Numbered from the stretch's first letter, positions 45,588 through 55,567 are shown. The stretch is DNA of 64,000 bases from Dyadobacter psychrotolerans (GCF_004349265.1 NZ_SMFL01000004.1:591150-655149); one strand, 5' to 3'. Notes: generated from the letters alone by a model not told the origin. Numbers and translations are program-made.

Positions 45588-47090
45588 ATGAAATTTACAA
45601 ATTCTATTATTTCCTGCCTTGTTGTGGCAGTTGTATTAAATGCTTGTATGAAGGATCATATTCCTCAGGTCCCTGTGGAGAACCCGGCGTCATTTAAGGA
45701 AGTGGCTACAATTGATCTTGGAGGAGCTGCTGCGTCAGAAATTTCTGCCTATGATGCAGCATCAAAAAGACTTTTTACAGTCAACAATGAATCCAGTGCG
45801 CTGGTAGACGTTTTGGATCTTTCCGCATTTCCTGTGATCACCAAATTACAGCCGATCAACGTTTCAGCCTTGGGAGGTGTAGCCAACAGTGTCGCAGTTT
45901 CTGACGGCAAGCTTGCCATTGCTTTGGAAGCAACCAACAAGCAGGCAAATGGCAGTGTGATCGTGATCAATACCGGCTCACTTCAAACCATTAAGCAAAT
46001 TACAGTAGGCGTCCTGCCGGACATGGTTACTTTCAGCCCGGATGGGAAATTCATCGTAACTGCCAATGAAGGAGAGCCCAGCGCAGACTACACGGTGGAT
46101 CCCGAAGGTTCTGTATCCATCATTAACGTTGCGGATAATTATAGCGTAAAAACACTCACGTTCAGTTCATTTGCTTCTTCTTACAGCCAGCTGGCTGCGG
46201 GTGGCTTCAGGGTATACGGGCCGAAGGCTAATTTCGCCCAGGACGTCGAACCCGAATACGTAGCCGTTTCCTCTGATTCGAAAAAAGCTTTCGTAACCCT
46301 TCAGGAGAATAACGGAATTGCAGAAGTTGATCTTGTTAGCGGAGCAATTCTGAAAATTAACCCTTTGGGAACCAAGGATATGAATTTGGCAGCCAACGCA
46401 ATGGATCCCAGCGACAGAGACAGTAAAATTGCTCTGGGGAGCTGGCCGGTAAAATCGCTTTATCTGCCTGATGCCATTTCTTATTTTTCTGTGGGTAGCG
46501 CTGAATATTTGATCACTGCCAACGAAGGAGATGCCCGTGAATATACTGCGTTTGATGAGCAGGCAAGAGTGAGTACACTTAAACTGGATCCGACCGCTTT
46601 TCCAACAGCAGCTACTTTGCAATTGCCTGCAAATCTTGGACGTTTGCGTGTGACAAGCACTTTGGGTGATACCGACAACGACGGAGATTACGATGTACTT
46701 TATGGTTTTGGAGGGCGTGGATTTAGCATTTACAATGCGGCCAGCGGACAGCTTGTTCATGATTCAGGTAAAGGTTTGGAACAGGAAGTGATCAATGCCG
46801 GTATTTATGATGATGACCGCTCAGATGACAAAGGTGTTGAGCCCGAAGGAGTCACCGTTGGCTGGATGAATAATAAACCTGTTGCCTTCATTGCCTTGGA
46901 GCGCGTTGATGCAATCGCTGTTTATGATTTAAGCGATCCTGCAAAGCCTGTATTTCTGCAACTTATAAAAACCGGTGATGCGCCGGAAGGAATATTATTT
47001 GTTTCCTCAGATAAAAGTCCGAATGGTAAAAGTCTGTTGATATCCAGCAATGAAGGTGACGGTACGGTAAAGTTTTATCAGGCAAATTAA
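45588..47090 (+). CDS. Choice-of-anchor I family lipoprotein (beta-propeller)
   Basis: About 500 residues from the ATG at 45588, which gives a standard lipoprotein signal (LNAC). The mature protein is a beta-propeller with repeats such as DMVTFSPDGKFIVTANEGEP and YLITANEGDAREY, and the family marks VEPEGVTVGWMNNKPVAF and SSNEGDGTVKFYQ. These proteins often occur with or fused to phosphatases and nucleases at the cell surface; their own activity is unknown. It ends at a strong terminator. Confidence 0.85.
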   Translation: MKFTNSIISCLVVAVVLNACMKDHIPQVPVENPASFKEVATIDLGGAAASEISAYDAASKRLFTVNNESSALVDVLDLSAFPVITKLQPINVSALGGVANSVAVSDGKLAIALEATNKQANGSVIVINTGSLQTIKQITVGVLPDMVTFSPDGKFIVTANEGEPSADYTVDPEGSVSIINVADNYSVKTLTFSSFASSYSQLAAGGFRVYGPKANFAQDVEPEYVAVSSDSKKAFVTLQENNGIAEVDLVSGAILKINPLGTKDMNLAANAMDPSDRDSKIALGSWPVKSLYLPDAISYFSVGSAEYLITANEGDAREYTAFDEQARVSTLKLDPTAFPTAATLQLPANLGRLRVTSTLGDTDNDGDYDVLYGFGGRGFSIYNAASGQLVHDSGKGLEQEVINAGIYDDDRSDDKGVEPEGVTVGWMNNKPVAFIALERVDAIAVYDLSDPAKPVFLQLIKTGDAPEGILFVSSDKSPNGKSLLISSNEGDGTVKFYQAN

Positions 47091-47110
47091 TTATTACCGG
47101 TTTCAATTTA

Positions 47111-47142
47111 AAAATGCTGCTTTCGACCAAAGCAGCATTTTT
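47111..47142 (+). terminator. Rho-independent terminator
   Basis: AAAATGCTGCTTT (47111-47123) pairs perfectly over 13 bp with 47129-47141 around a 5-nt loop, and the T-tract continues. It ends the choice-of-anchor I transcript. The A-tract on the other side means it could also act on the minus strand, where no gene ends. Confidence 0.85.
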
Positions 47143-47338
47143 ATTGCCCATTGGCTTCAACTCGTCCTATGCGTCCGGGTCTTACCTCTCCTTGAAAGAG
47201 CAAATTTTTTGGATCACCGGGCCACGCTGTTAATCCTGTTAACTGATTGCCTGTATTCTTTACGTTCTAAATAGCCGCAGTGATTCATTTCCAAACGTCG
47301 GAGACCTTTAAAAGACCATTTTAGTGAGATACAGGGGC

Positions 47339-47355
47339 TATATTTGATATCTTTG
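47339..47355 (+). promoter_or_regulatory. Two overlapping candidate -7 elements before the tricorn-like gene
   Basis: TATATTTG (47339-47346) and TATCTTTG (47348-47355) both match TAnnTTTG exactly, giving a leader of about 35-45 nt. No matching TTTG at -33 is clear for either. Confidence 0.35.
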
Positions 47356-47395
47356 TAACACCTGTTACTAAAATCAACCTCATATTTGCCTGCAC

Positions 47396-50300
47396 ATGTA
47401 TCATCGGATATCGATTTTTGTATTGTTATTATTTTGTGTTCTCATAGCGTGTGGACAGACCACTCCAAAATGGGTCCGGTATCCTTCCATTTCTCCGGAT
47501 GGAAGTGCCATTGTTTTTACCTATAAAGGTGATTTGTACCGGGTTGCTTCCTCTGGCGGCCAGGCACTGCAACTTACTTTCCATGAAGCGCATGACTACC
47601 AGCCTGTTTGGAGTCCGGACGGGAAACAAATTGCTTTTGCTTCAGACCGTTATGGCAATTTTGACTTGTTTATCATGAGCGCGCAGGGAGGTGAAGCAAA
47701 ACGGCTTACTTTTCACTCCAACGACGAAACGCCATTTACTTTTACGCCAGATGGCCGGTCGGTGGTGTTTGGTGGAGTGCGACAAGACCAGGCTTCACAC
47801 AGGCAATATCCGGCGGCCTCGCAGCCAGAACTTTATGCTGTGCCGGTTCAGGGTGGAAGGGTAAAAATGGTCTTAACCAGTCCGGCGGAATATGTTCGCT
47901 ACACGAAAGACGGAAAAACGCTGGTTTATCATGATAAAAAAGGCGGCGAAAATGAATGGAGGAAACATCATAAATCTTCCATTGCCCGCGATATCTGGAC
48001 ATATGACACCAAAACCCAAAAGCATTCTAAAATAACTTCATTTTATGGCGAAGACCGCCAGCCGGTATTGGCCGATAATGATAAAAGTATTTATTATCTC
48101 TCGGAAGAAAGCGGCAATTTCAACATTCATAAACTTGCTCTGACAGAACCTTCTAAAAATACAAAAATCACCTCTTTGAAGACACATCCTGTAAGATTTC
48201 TAAGTGCTTCTGACAGTGGTTTGCTTAGCTTCTCTTTTGGAGGCGAACTCTATACAGTGCGGGAAGGAGAAAATCCCAAAAAGCTAGACATTAGCATCAT
48301 TACCCAGGATAAGTCCAACAAAGACAGCTTTGTGGCGATCAACGGTGGCGTAAAGGAATTTTCAGTTTCGCCGGATGGAAAAGAAGTTGCTTTTATTGCC
48401 AGAGGGGAGGTTTTTGTTACTTCGGTAGACGGCAAAATGACCAAACGTATCACGAATACACCGCAGCAGGAGCGGTTTGTAGAATTTGCTCCGGATGGCA
48501 AATCATTGGTTTATGCCAGTGAGCGTGACAACCATTGGCAAATATTTCAGGCAAGCAGGGGGCGTAAGGAGGAGCCTTTCTTTTACGCCTCAACATTGAT
48601 TGATGAGAAAGCACTTGTTAAAACCAAAAACGATAATTATCAGCCTAAACTTTCCCCGGATGGAAAAAAACTAGCTTATGTCGAAGATAGGCGTACCTTG
48701 AAAGTTATGGAGATCAGTACAGGAAACAGTACAGTTCTTCTGACTCCAAAAGAGCTGTATCATATGCAGGACGGCGATCAGTACTTCTCATGGAGTCCTG
48801 ACAGCAAGTGGATCCTGGCTAACGTGAAACCGACTATGGTAAACGGAGAGGTGACGTTGCTGGATGCAGAAGGGAAAAAGCCAATGACCAATCTGACAAA
48901 GAGTGGCTATGATGACTACGAGGCTAATTGGGTGAACGGCGGAAAGCAAATCCTGTGGGTTAGCAATCGCCACGGAATGAAAGACCATGCATCAAGCGGC
49001 AGTTCCCAAGCGGATGTCTACACCATGTTCCTTACCAGAGAGGCCTGGGATAAATACAACCTCAGCAAGGACGAATATAATTTGTCAAAAGAGATAGACA
49101 AATTGAAAGGCGGAGATAAACCGAAGGACAAAAAGGATTCATTAAAAATAGAAAAGGAAAAGCAAAATGAACCGATTGTCATTGAACTGAATGGCATTTA
49201 TGACCGAAAAGCCCGCCTTACTATTCATTCGTCAAATCTGAGTGATGCTGTTCTTTCCAAAGATGGGGAAAAGCTTTATTATCTGGCGCGCTTTGAGAAA
49301 AACAGCAACCTTTGGAGCACAAACCTGAGAACCAAGGAAACAAAAATGGAGATGTCGCTTGACGATACAGATGGAAGTTTGAAATGGGATAAAGAACAAA
49401 AAAACCTGTTTTTGCTTGCTGCCGGTAAAATCACCAAAATTACGATTGAGGGAAATAAAAAAGAGGCAATCCAGATAGCGGGTGACATGATGCTGGATTC
49501 CGAGGCTGAACGCGCATACATGTTTGAACACGTATGGCTAAGAACCAGGAAAATATTTTACACGCCGGAGATGCACGGGGCAGACTGGGACGGATTGAAA
49601 AAGGTGTATCTAGGCTTGCTGCCGCATGTAGGTAATAGTTATGAGTTTGCTGAGTTGCTTTCTGAGATGATCGGCGAGCTAAATGTATCACACGCCGGAG
49701 CACGTTTCGGGCGCAGTGTACCTGAGGCGGATGCAACCGCTTCTCTGGGGATACTTTTGGATTATTCCCATACGACTGACGGGATTTTAATTACTGAGGT
49801 TTTACAGCAGGGGCCGCTGGATAAGGCTGGTTTTATCGTAAAACCGGGTCATATTATTGAGAAAATTGATGGCGAAACGATCGTCTCTGACAGAGATATT
49901 TCCCGGTACCTGAATCGCAAAGCTGGTAAGTTTACATTGCTCGAAATTCTGGATCCCAAGTCAAAAAAACGGGAGCAAATTACTGTAAAACCCATTACAC
50001 TGGCAGAAGAAAATGTATTGCTTTATAAGCGCTGGGTGAAGCAAAACCAAGCCGAAGTTGACAGTCTGTCAAAGGGGAAACTGGGTTACGTGCATATTCC
50101 GGGAATGAACGACGGCCAGTACCGAAACGTGTATGAAGAAATGATGGGTAAATACGCTGACCGGCAGGGCGTAGTGGTAGACACTCGGTTCAATGGCGGA
50201 GGCGACCTTGTTTCTGATCTTGCGATGTTCTTTACTGGCGACAAATTCATCACCTATGCCACAGCAGATCGGTCGATAGGGTATGAGCCGACTTTCCGTT

Positions 50301-50632
50301 GGACCAAACCAACACTCGCCATGTTTAACGAGGCCAATTACAGCGACGGGCACTGCTTTTCCTGTGGTTATACTGAGCTTAAAATTGGTAAAACAGTAGG
50401 TATGCCGGTTCCCGGAACATGCAGTTTTGCAGGCTGGGAACTATTACCAGACGGTACCAGATGGGGCGCAGTGCCAATCAGTGCTAAAAACAAAGCAGGG
50501 GAGTGGCTGGAAAATAACGAGACCAGGCCCGGCTTTGAAGTTAAAAATGATCCTGCGCTTATTGCAATCGGAAAAGATCAGCAACTTGAAAAAGCCGTCG
50601 AAGAGTTGTTGAAAGATATAGCTCCGAAATAG
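47396..50632 (+). CDS. Tricorn-like S41 peptidase lipoprotein
   Basis: This 1,078-residue lipoprotein (lipobox LIAC) has a long beta-propeller region with TolB/WD40-like repeats (ISPDGSAIVFTYKGDLYRV, WSPDGKQIAFASDRYGN), a tricorn core helix region, a PDZ domain (~780-850; GILITEVLQQGPLDKAGF) and an S41 catalytic domain with GVVVDTRFNGGGDL and ANYSDGHCF, whose Ser fits the tricorn nucleophile. It cuts peptides in the periplasm or at the surface. It sits alone with its own promoter. Confidence 0.92.
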   Translation: MYHRISIFVLLLFCVLIACGQTTPKWVRYPSISPDGSAIVFTYKGDLYRVASSGGQALQLTFHEAHDYQPVWSPDGKQIAFASDRYGNFDLFIMSAQGGEAKRLTFHSNDETPFTFTPDGRSVVFGGVRQDQASHRQYPAASQPELYAVPVQGGRVKMVLTSPAEYVRYTKDGKTLVYHDKKGGENEWRKHHKSSIARDIWTYDTKTQKHSKITSFYGEDRQPVLADNDKSIYYLSEESGNFNIHKLALTEPSKNTKITSLKTHPVRFLSASDSGLLSFSFGGELYTVREGENPKKLDISIITQDKSNKDSFVAINGGVKEFSVSPDGKEVAFIARGEVFVTSVDGKMTKRITNTPQQERFVEFAPDGKSLVYASERDNHWQIFQASRGRKEEPFFYASTLIDEKALVKTKNDNYQPKLSPDGKKLAYVEDRRTLKVMEISTGNSTVLLTPKELYHMQDGDQYFSWSPDSKWILANVKPTMVNGEVTLLDAEGKKPMTNLTKSGYDDYEANWVNGGKQILWVSNRHGMKDHASSGSSQADVYTMFLTREAWDKYNLSKDEYNLSKEIDKLKGGDKPKDKKDSLKIEKEKQNEPIVIELNGIYDRKARLTIHSSNLSDAVLSKDGEKLYYLARFEKNSNLWSTNLRTKETKMEMSLDDTDGSLKWDKEQKNLFLLAAGKITKITIEGNKKEAIQIAGDMMLDSEAERAYMFEHVWLRTRKIFYTPEMHGADWDGLKKVYLGLLPHVGNSYEFAELLSEMIGELNVSHAGARFGRSVPEADATASLGILLDYSHTTDGILITEVLQQGPLDKAGFIVKPGHIIEKIDGETIVSDRDISRYLNRKAGKFTLLEILDPKSKKREQITVKPITLAEENVLLYKRWVKQNQAEVDSLSKGKLGYVHIPGMNDGQYRNVYEEMMGKYADRQGVVVDTRFNGGGDLVSDLAMFFTGDKFITYATADRSIGYEPTFRWTKPTLAMFNEANYSDGHCFSCGYTELKIGKTVGMPVPGTCSFAGWELLPDGTRWGAVPISAKNKAGEWLENNETRPGFEVKNDPALIAIGKDQQLEKAVEELLKDIAPK

Positions 50633-51162
50633 TGACAAAAGATTCTATGAATCTGGTTCGTTTATGCCGAAAATAGCTTATTAAAATCATCAAAGCCGGT
50701 TGGAGAGGTAAACCGGCTTTGATGCTGCGTAAATGAATTTAAGATATGTAAAAAGTTTATCATTATAGTAGCAGATTACCCAAGACACAAATCTCCTCTT
50801 ACCTGGAAAATACACCTGAAATTCTCAGGTAAGTCCGTGGATCAATTGCTACGCGCAGCTAAGGCTTAACATTGACTAAGACTATTTCTTACACCTGTTT
50901 ATAGGTCAATCCGTGCATCTTCCCTCGATTTTGTAAAGTGATCAGATCTGAAAGACTTTCGAATTTAGTAAGACTATCTAAACCTCCCAGGCAGGCACTG
51001 TCTTTTTATTTCTACGTGCGGAAACATTTCAACATAAATTTTTGAAAAATTTGATCCTAAAGAAAGTTTGTAAAAAAGTTTTACTTACTTGTCTATCAAT
51101 TAAGTATACTTTTTCTTGCATCTTCTTTATTTGAATAAAACTTATACCGCCATGCTTCCTAA
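50633..51162. other. 530-bp spacer: one strong hairpin, then no gene
   Basis: The hairpin at 50688-50724 follows the tricorn-like gene. From 50725 to 51162 I see no coding frame, repeat or RNA; the upstream part of the truncated sulfatase is missing here, so this is probably where sequence was lost. Confidence 0.5.
50688..50724 (+). terminator. Hairpin after the tricorn-like gene
   Basis: CATCAAAGCCGGTT (50688-50701) pairs perfectly with 50711-50724 over 14 bp with a 9-nt loop. No T-tract follows on the plus strand, so it may protect or end the transcript with help; on the minus strand ATTTTAA follows. Confidence 0.6.
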
Positions 51163-51537
51163 ACTTTCCACTTATTTGCCAAAACCTCCTGTTACGGCTT
51201 TAATAAAAACTATAAACTCATTTACAACGCCCTTTGGCAGTTGCCATACCATCCCGTTGATTTCGCCGGCCAGTCTTTTTGGAAATCAATTTCGGAACAA
51301 AACAAAACCGGCAAGCTGGATTCTTTATATACTGGTTTATTTTTTCGGGAGCACCGATCCATGTTTGAAGTTTTTGATCTGAAAAATGATCCCGATGAAT
51401 TTACTAACCTGGCAGGAAAACCTGAATTCGCAGCAGTTGAGAAGGACTTGAAAACGCGTTTGCAGGAATGGATGATTCTTAATCAGGATTATCTCCCTTT
51501 GCCGGTGCCACCCAATGCAGCAAGAAAAGGTCAATAA
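51163..51537 (+). pseudogene. 3' fragment of a sulfatase gene
   Basis: After a TAA at 51160 the frame reads (K)NYKLIYNALWQLPYHPVDF and then FEVFDLKNDPDEFTNLAG and LQEWMILNQDYLPLPVPP to a normal stop. This is the C-terminal ~115 residues of an alkaline-phosphatase-fold sulfatase (N-sulfatase-like subgroup). The catalytic N-terminal part with the formylglycine motif is absent upstream, and there is no start codon that would make a sensible protein, so this is a decayed or deleted gene. Confidence 0.7.
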
Positions 51538-51635
51538 CTGATACCCACCGAGTCGCGAAAACGATTTGAATGCACGCATTCAAACGGATACCTATTGCCA
51601 AAGAATAACAAGTATTGTTTAGACAGATAATTCAA

Positions 51636-51956
51636 ATGAGAAATTTTTTACTTCCCTGGTACAAGGTGATGGTTCCGTTGGCATGTTTTTGCGGAATTAT
51701 ACCAGTCACGAATACTGCTTGTCTGGCTTTACAAGCTGACCCAAGTACCGATTCTTTGCCTGTTCATGTAAATGGAAACCAGCAGGTTTTTCGCCCTTTA
51801 AAACTAAACCTTTTGCATGGTCAGCAAACAAGAGACAGGCTCGTCCAGTCGGTAGGTTATCTGGATGGTGAAAGGCTTGAAAGTGCACCTGTCACTCTTT
51901 TAAGTAACGCCTTCGCCGGACAGCTGGCCGTGCAAAACAAATTGTTTATCAATTGA
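51636..51956 (+). pseudogene. 5' fragment of a SusC/TonB-dependent receptor gene
   Basis: From the ATG at 51636: a signal peptide, then QTRDRLVQSVGYLDGERLES and APVTLLSNAFAGQLA, which is the beginning of a SusC-type plug domain. The match stops after GQLA (about 51928) and runs into VQNKLFIN and a stop; the ~900 residues of plug and barrel are missing. Next to a truncated sulfatase, it marks a deletion or recombination scar. Confidence 0.65.
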
Positions 51957-52107
51957 TTGTATCCTGTCAAATCATATAATCACCTTGTCACTCACCAGAT
52001 TGCCGTGACTGGCTTGCAATTAGCTCAAAGATAGGAATTATTAAAACTACCTAGCCAAGGTCAGAATGGAATTTGGATCAGGTATGCTTGACGACTAAGC
52101 TAATCAA

Positions 52108-53202
52108 CTAATTTTGTCTAAATCGCTCAAATGTTTGCCAATATTTGTCCTTAAAAATGTCATATTGGATTTCAAAGCTATTGTGATGCTTACGTTGAAT
52201 CTCATCAAATATCTTGGATGGCCTTCTGAAATCTTTGCAAGCGAAATAAATGTCTCTCTCATTTTTCGCAGTTTGCCTTCCGACATTCAAAAATCCCTCG
52301 CTTTCAATTAGAAACATCATAATTTCATCCTCAATCTCATTCATTAACGCATAGTCGACACTGTTCGGTAGACCATTGCTTTCAATTCCATCATAATTTA
52401 TCGTCACAATGGCTAACCAAGGATGCGAAGCTTGCCTATCCCACGCAAGCAACTTTGAATTGATCACTGCTAAGAGGGGGCTACCATTCTCTAATTCAGC
52501 TTCCAAAATTGAATACTCATCTTCATTTGTATCATATCTGGTGCCCTCATATTTCTCCACAAATTCTTTTTCTCTCCAACCTAAAAAGTCTTTCAACTTG
52601 CCAATAGGAAGCAACTCTCCTTGTGCTTCATTTTCAGCAATGACTTGCAGATTGTCAATATTGTTTACAAAGTCAAGTTCTCCTAAATAGTTTTCCAAAA
52701 AGATATAGATACCCCTGATTATCTGCTCACGATTTTCATCTGTCATATCACTATGGACGATGCAAATATCAATTTCATCCGGATAGTCGTTGTGGTCGTT
52801 GGCATAAAAGAATAAATTATCTGAATAAAATTCTAAGTCGGCCATTGAAATGGAAACATTCTCGATGTCCGTTGCGGGTTTTAAGGCTGTAAACTTCCAT
52901 CCAGCTAACTGAGGGGCGGACTGAACAAGCTCTTCTACAAACACTATATTTTTTATATTCCCATCGGCTGTCAAAATGAGCTCCGCAGTATTATCGTCAT
53001 ACATGCCGGCTAGATAGAAGTATCCATCCCGCAGTTCTTCCAGTTTCTCCGAGAGTTTGTTGAAAAAATATTTTTCTATATTCTGGCCACTTTGAACTGC
53101 TTTGAAAAATTTCCTCTCATTTTCTGCAAACCATTTCCAGAAGTCTGAACAGTTTTGGAGTGGCTTGCTTTTTATGCCCAGAATGCTTTTTACGAAATCC
53201 AT
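52108..53202 (-). CDS. DUF695-like domain protein
   Basis: About 364 residues from the ATG at 53202 (other ATGs at 53211 and 53247). It is acidic with no signal peptide. The C-terminal half reads INSKLLAWDRQASHPWLAIV, LPNSVDYALMNEIEDEIM and ends with FEIQYDIFKDKYWQTFERF, which I associate with DUF695 and its partner domain. DUF695 proteins are poorly known. It is in the accessory stretch beside the recombinase and its codon use looks A/T-richer than neighbouring core genes. Confidence 0.65.
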   Translation of the reverse strand: MDFVKSILGIKSKPLQNCSDFWKWFAENERKFFKAVQSGQNIEKYFFNKLSEKLEELRDGYFYLAGMYDDNTAELILTADGNIKNIVFVEELVQSAPQLAGWKFTALKPATDIENVSISMADLEFYSDNLFFYANDHNDYPDEIDICIVHSDMTDENREQIIRGIYIFLENYLGELDFVNNIDNLQVIAENEAQGELLPIGKLKDFLGWREKEFVEKYEGTRYDTNEDEYSILEAELENGSPLLAVINSKLLAWDRQASHPWLAIVTINYDGIESNGLPNSVDYALMNEIEDEIMMFLIESEGFLNVGRQTAKNERDIYFACKDFRRPSKIFDEIQRKHHNSFEIQYDIFKDKYWQTFERFRQN

Positions 53203-53552
53203 ATTCAACATAATTGTGTTTGTTGTAACTAAGCAAAAATCTCTCAATTGAGTGATACATTCGCAAAGTTTATTTTCCTGATCTCAGAATATTTATAAAA
53301 TTCTCCCGCCAGCGACTCCGGAGCGTTTAGGCGGGCCAGATTAGATTGTGACACAATCTGACATCTAGCCGATTGCGGTTAAGAGGCAATCAATGTTTGA
53401 CAATACCAATGTGGCTGATGAAAGGAAGCAGGAAAAGTTATAACTATATATCCCTCGAAAAGAAGGGTTGGTGAGATAAAGTTTGATAATATGAATTAGA
53501 GTATTTTAGCGCCGTACTGGAATATTCATCGAGTTATAACAAGAAAATTAAA
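53203..53552. promoter_or_regulatory. Divergent spacer with three inverted repeats
   Basis: Between two orphan genes I see: CCCGCC (53305-53310) with GGCGGG (53330-53335), enclosing a CTCCGGAG palindrome; a 17-bp perfect palindrome AGATTGTG-A-CACAATCT at 53343-53359; and GATTGC (53371-53376) with GCAATC (53386-53391). The second looks like an operator. No T-tracts are attached. Confidence 0.4.
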
Positions 53553-54086
53553 ATGCCGGAGTTCAAATTCTACATCTGCGACGACGAGCGACGCGATCTC
53601 GTGAATCAATTAATTACGAAAGGGACGAAGGTCATTCCTGATCTCATGTATGATATTGCTAACTATCGAACGCTGAAAAATGGTAATGAGCTGTTTAATC
53701 ACCTACAAAACAACGAAGTTGGCTTCTTGCTGCTCGACACCAGATTCGAGGTTGAACCCCTCGCGGTGTCAAAAAATAGATTTTCAGAGGAGCCTAAGTA
53801 TTCTATATATCAACGTAAAGGTGGGCCATACATTAATATCTCCTTTTATACTGGCTACGCAAATGAGGCTTTGTTTCCCTACAAATGCTCAATAGTTGAA
53901 CATTACTCGCATTATATTCACTCTGATAGTTCGATTGAATATGGCTCTCCCGATGGGTTAAATGAGTTTTACAAAGACCTCATAACGCTTATCAAGAAGC
54001 AATGCGCAATTGTCAAAAAAGACGGTAAAAATTTTTGGGTAGGCAAGCAAGTACTAGATATGGATCCTGAATTGAAACATTGGTAG
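53553..54086 (+). CDS. Unrecognised 177-residue cytoplasmic protein
   Basis: Begins MPEFKFYICDDERRDLVNQL and ends with WVGKQVLDMDPELKHW. There is no signal peptide or membrane segment; the pattern looks alpha/beta with several aromatic strands (YINISFYTGYANEALF). I do not recognise a family. It is divergent from the DUF695-like gene across a spacer with three inverted repeats, and lies between it and the recombinase gene, so it is probably island cargo. Confidence 0.6.
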   Translation: MPEFKFYICDDERRDLVNQLITKGTKVIPDLMYDIANYRTLKNGNELFNHLQNNEVGFLLLDTRFEVEPLAVSKNRFSEEPKYSIYQRKGGPYINISFYTGYANEALFPYKCSIVEHYSHYIHSDSSIEYGSPDGLNEFYKDLITLIKKQCAIVKKDGKNFWVGKQVLDMDPELKHW

Positions 54087-54208
54087 CCTTGATTCTAAAT
54101 TTCCGTCTAAATAAGCAACATCTCATTTTACTCGCATGTATGAGTTCGGAAGACAAGTCAGGAGAGCCTATTGATTTGTTTGTGAGTTAGTTATGATATA
54201 ATTTTGCT

Positions 54209-55513
54209 CTACTCTTTTTCACCATCTCTCTCGCGATCCCCTCTCACAAACAGGAGGGGTCGTGAGAGAGATGGTGCAGCGCTAAGCTTCCGTGCAGATC
54301 TCTTAGAAAGCCGACCTTTCAAAGCCTGCATATCCTCACTCACCTTGGTATCTAGAATTTTCGCATAAATCTGAGTTGTCCGAATATTTGTATGCCCAAG
54401 CATTTTGGAAACACTCTCAATCGGCACGCCATTTTGCAAGGTAATAGTCGTCGCGAACGTATGCCTGGCTACGTGTGAAGTGAGAACCTGATCGATCCCG
54501 CAGATCACGGCAATCTCTTTCAGATAGTCATTCATCTTTTGATTACTCGGCACAGGCAAGACGAGGCCGCGTGATTCACAAAGCGGGTGATCTTTATATC
54601 TATCGATAAGTTGAAGCGCTTCTGGCAACAGCGGAATGTGCAATTTAACATTCGTTTTTGTCCGCTGGGTGAAAATCCACTGTTCACCATCAATTCCTCT
54701 TGCAATCTGCCTTTTTTCGAGCTTCTGGACATCGGAGTAGGCCAGGCCGGTGAAACAACAAAACAGAAAGGTGTCTCGAACTTGTGCAAGTCGATCACTC
54801 GCGAACTCTTTGTTAGCCATCAGGTCCAGTTCAGCCCACGTGAGGATCGCTTTGTCAACCTTCTTAAACTTGCCCTTAAAATTCAAATACGGATCAAAAT
54901 TCATCCAGCCATTACCCCAACAAATGTTTACGATTTTGCGAAACATTTTCATGTGCTTCACAACCGCATTGTTGCCCATCTTGGGAACGGACCGCAGATA
55001 AAGTTCATAGTTGGCGATGAAAGCGAAATCGATACGGCTAATATCATAATCAGTCGTGCTGTAATTGCACTGTAAAAATGCCACGGTGTGACGTTCGAGC
55101 ACCTTGTAGCGATTGAATGTTCCAATCGCATATTCCTGCCCAACCAATACCTTCATCCGCTAGTTGTGGTCAGCGATCACTGCCATCAATAACCGCTGCT
55201 TAGGACCGACGCCTGGATATTTGTTTTTGATCGTTTCCGCCGATATCAATGCTCCGTCACGAACCAGAGCGGCGTGGGCATCTAACAATTGCTGTTCGAT
55301 ATTGCCGAGATAGGCATTAACAGACTTCACCGCCTCTTTCGCACAAGTCACTCTGCCAGCAACCGCATTCCACCGGCTCGGCTCACATTCGCGCCCGGTC
55401 GTAAGTTCTGCTTTTTTACTTTCAACCGTAATCCGCAGATAAATTGGTGCCGGCCCTTTTTGATAATTTTTCGGGTTCTTCAAATAAAAAAGCAGACTGA
55501 TCTTTGTTTTCAT
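54209..55513 (-). pseudogene. Tyrosine recombinase/integrase split by one in-frame TAG
   Basis: The two halves (55513 to 55160 and 55156 to 54209) are in the same frame, separated only by TAG at 55162-55160. The N-terminal half has an arm-type domain (SLLFYLKNPKNYQKGPAPIY) and the C-terminal half has a core-binding domain (GTFNRYKVLERHTVAFLQ) and catalytic domain with SHVARHTFAT (His-x-x-Arg) and LGHTNIRTTQIYAK (nucleophile Tyr). The position of the first catalytic Arg is Ala (FTGLAYSDV), as in other Bacteroidota recombinases of this type. Full length would be ~434 residues. Without readthrough it is dead; a Gln codon (CAG) one base away from TAG is the likely ancestor. Confidence 0.85.
54220..54276. 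repeat. Long imperfect inverted repeat at the 3' end of the recombinase gene
   Basis: 54220-54243 pairs with 54254-54276 over about 23 bp with one mismatch and one bulged base, with a 10-nt loop. It lies inside the last codons of the recombinase frame (coding the C-terminal Arg/Glu-rich tail). There is no T-tract. Confidence 0.6.
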
Positions 55514-55567
55514 ACCCTTTTTCAGGTTAAAAAGTTTAACAAAAGTAGTCTTGCAAGCCTGATCAGC

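Noticed and set aside
54209-55513. Missing first catalytic Arg as proof that the recombinase is dead
   Set aside because: Ala or Ser at this place is normal in several Bacteroidota recombinases, IntDOT among them; only the TAG argues for inactivation.
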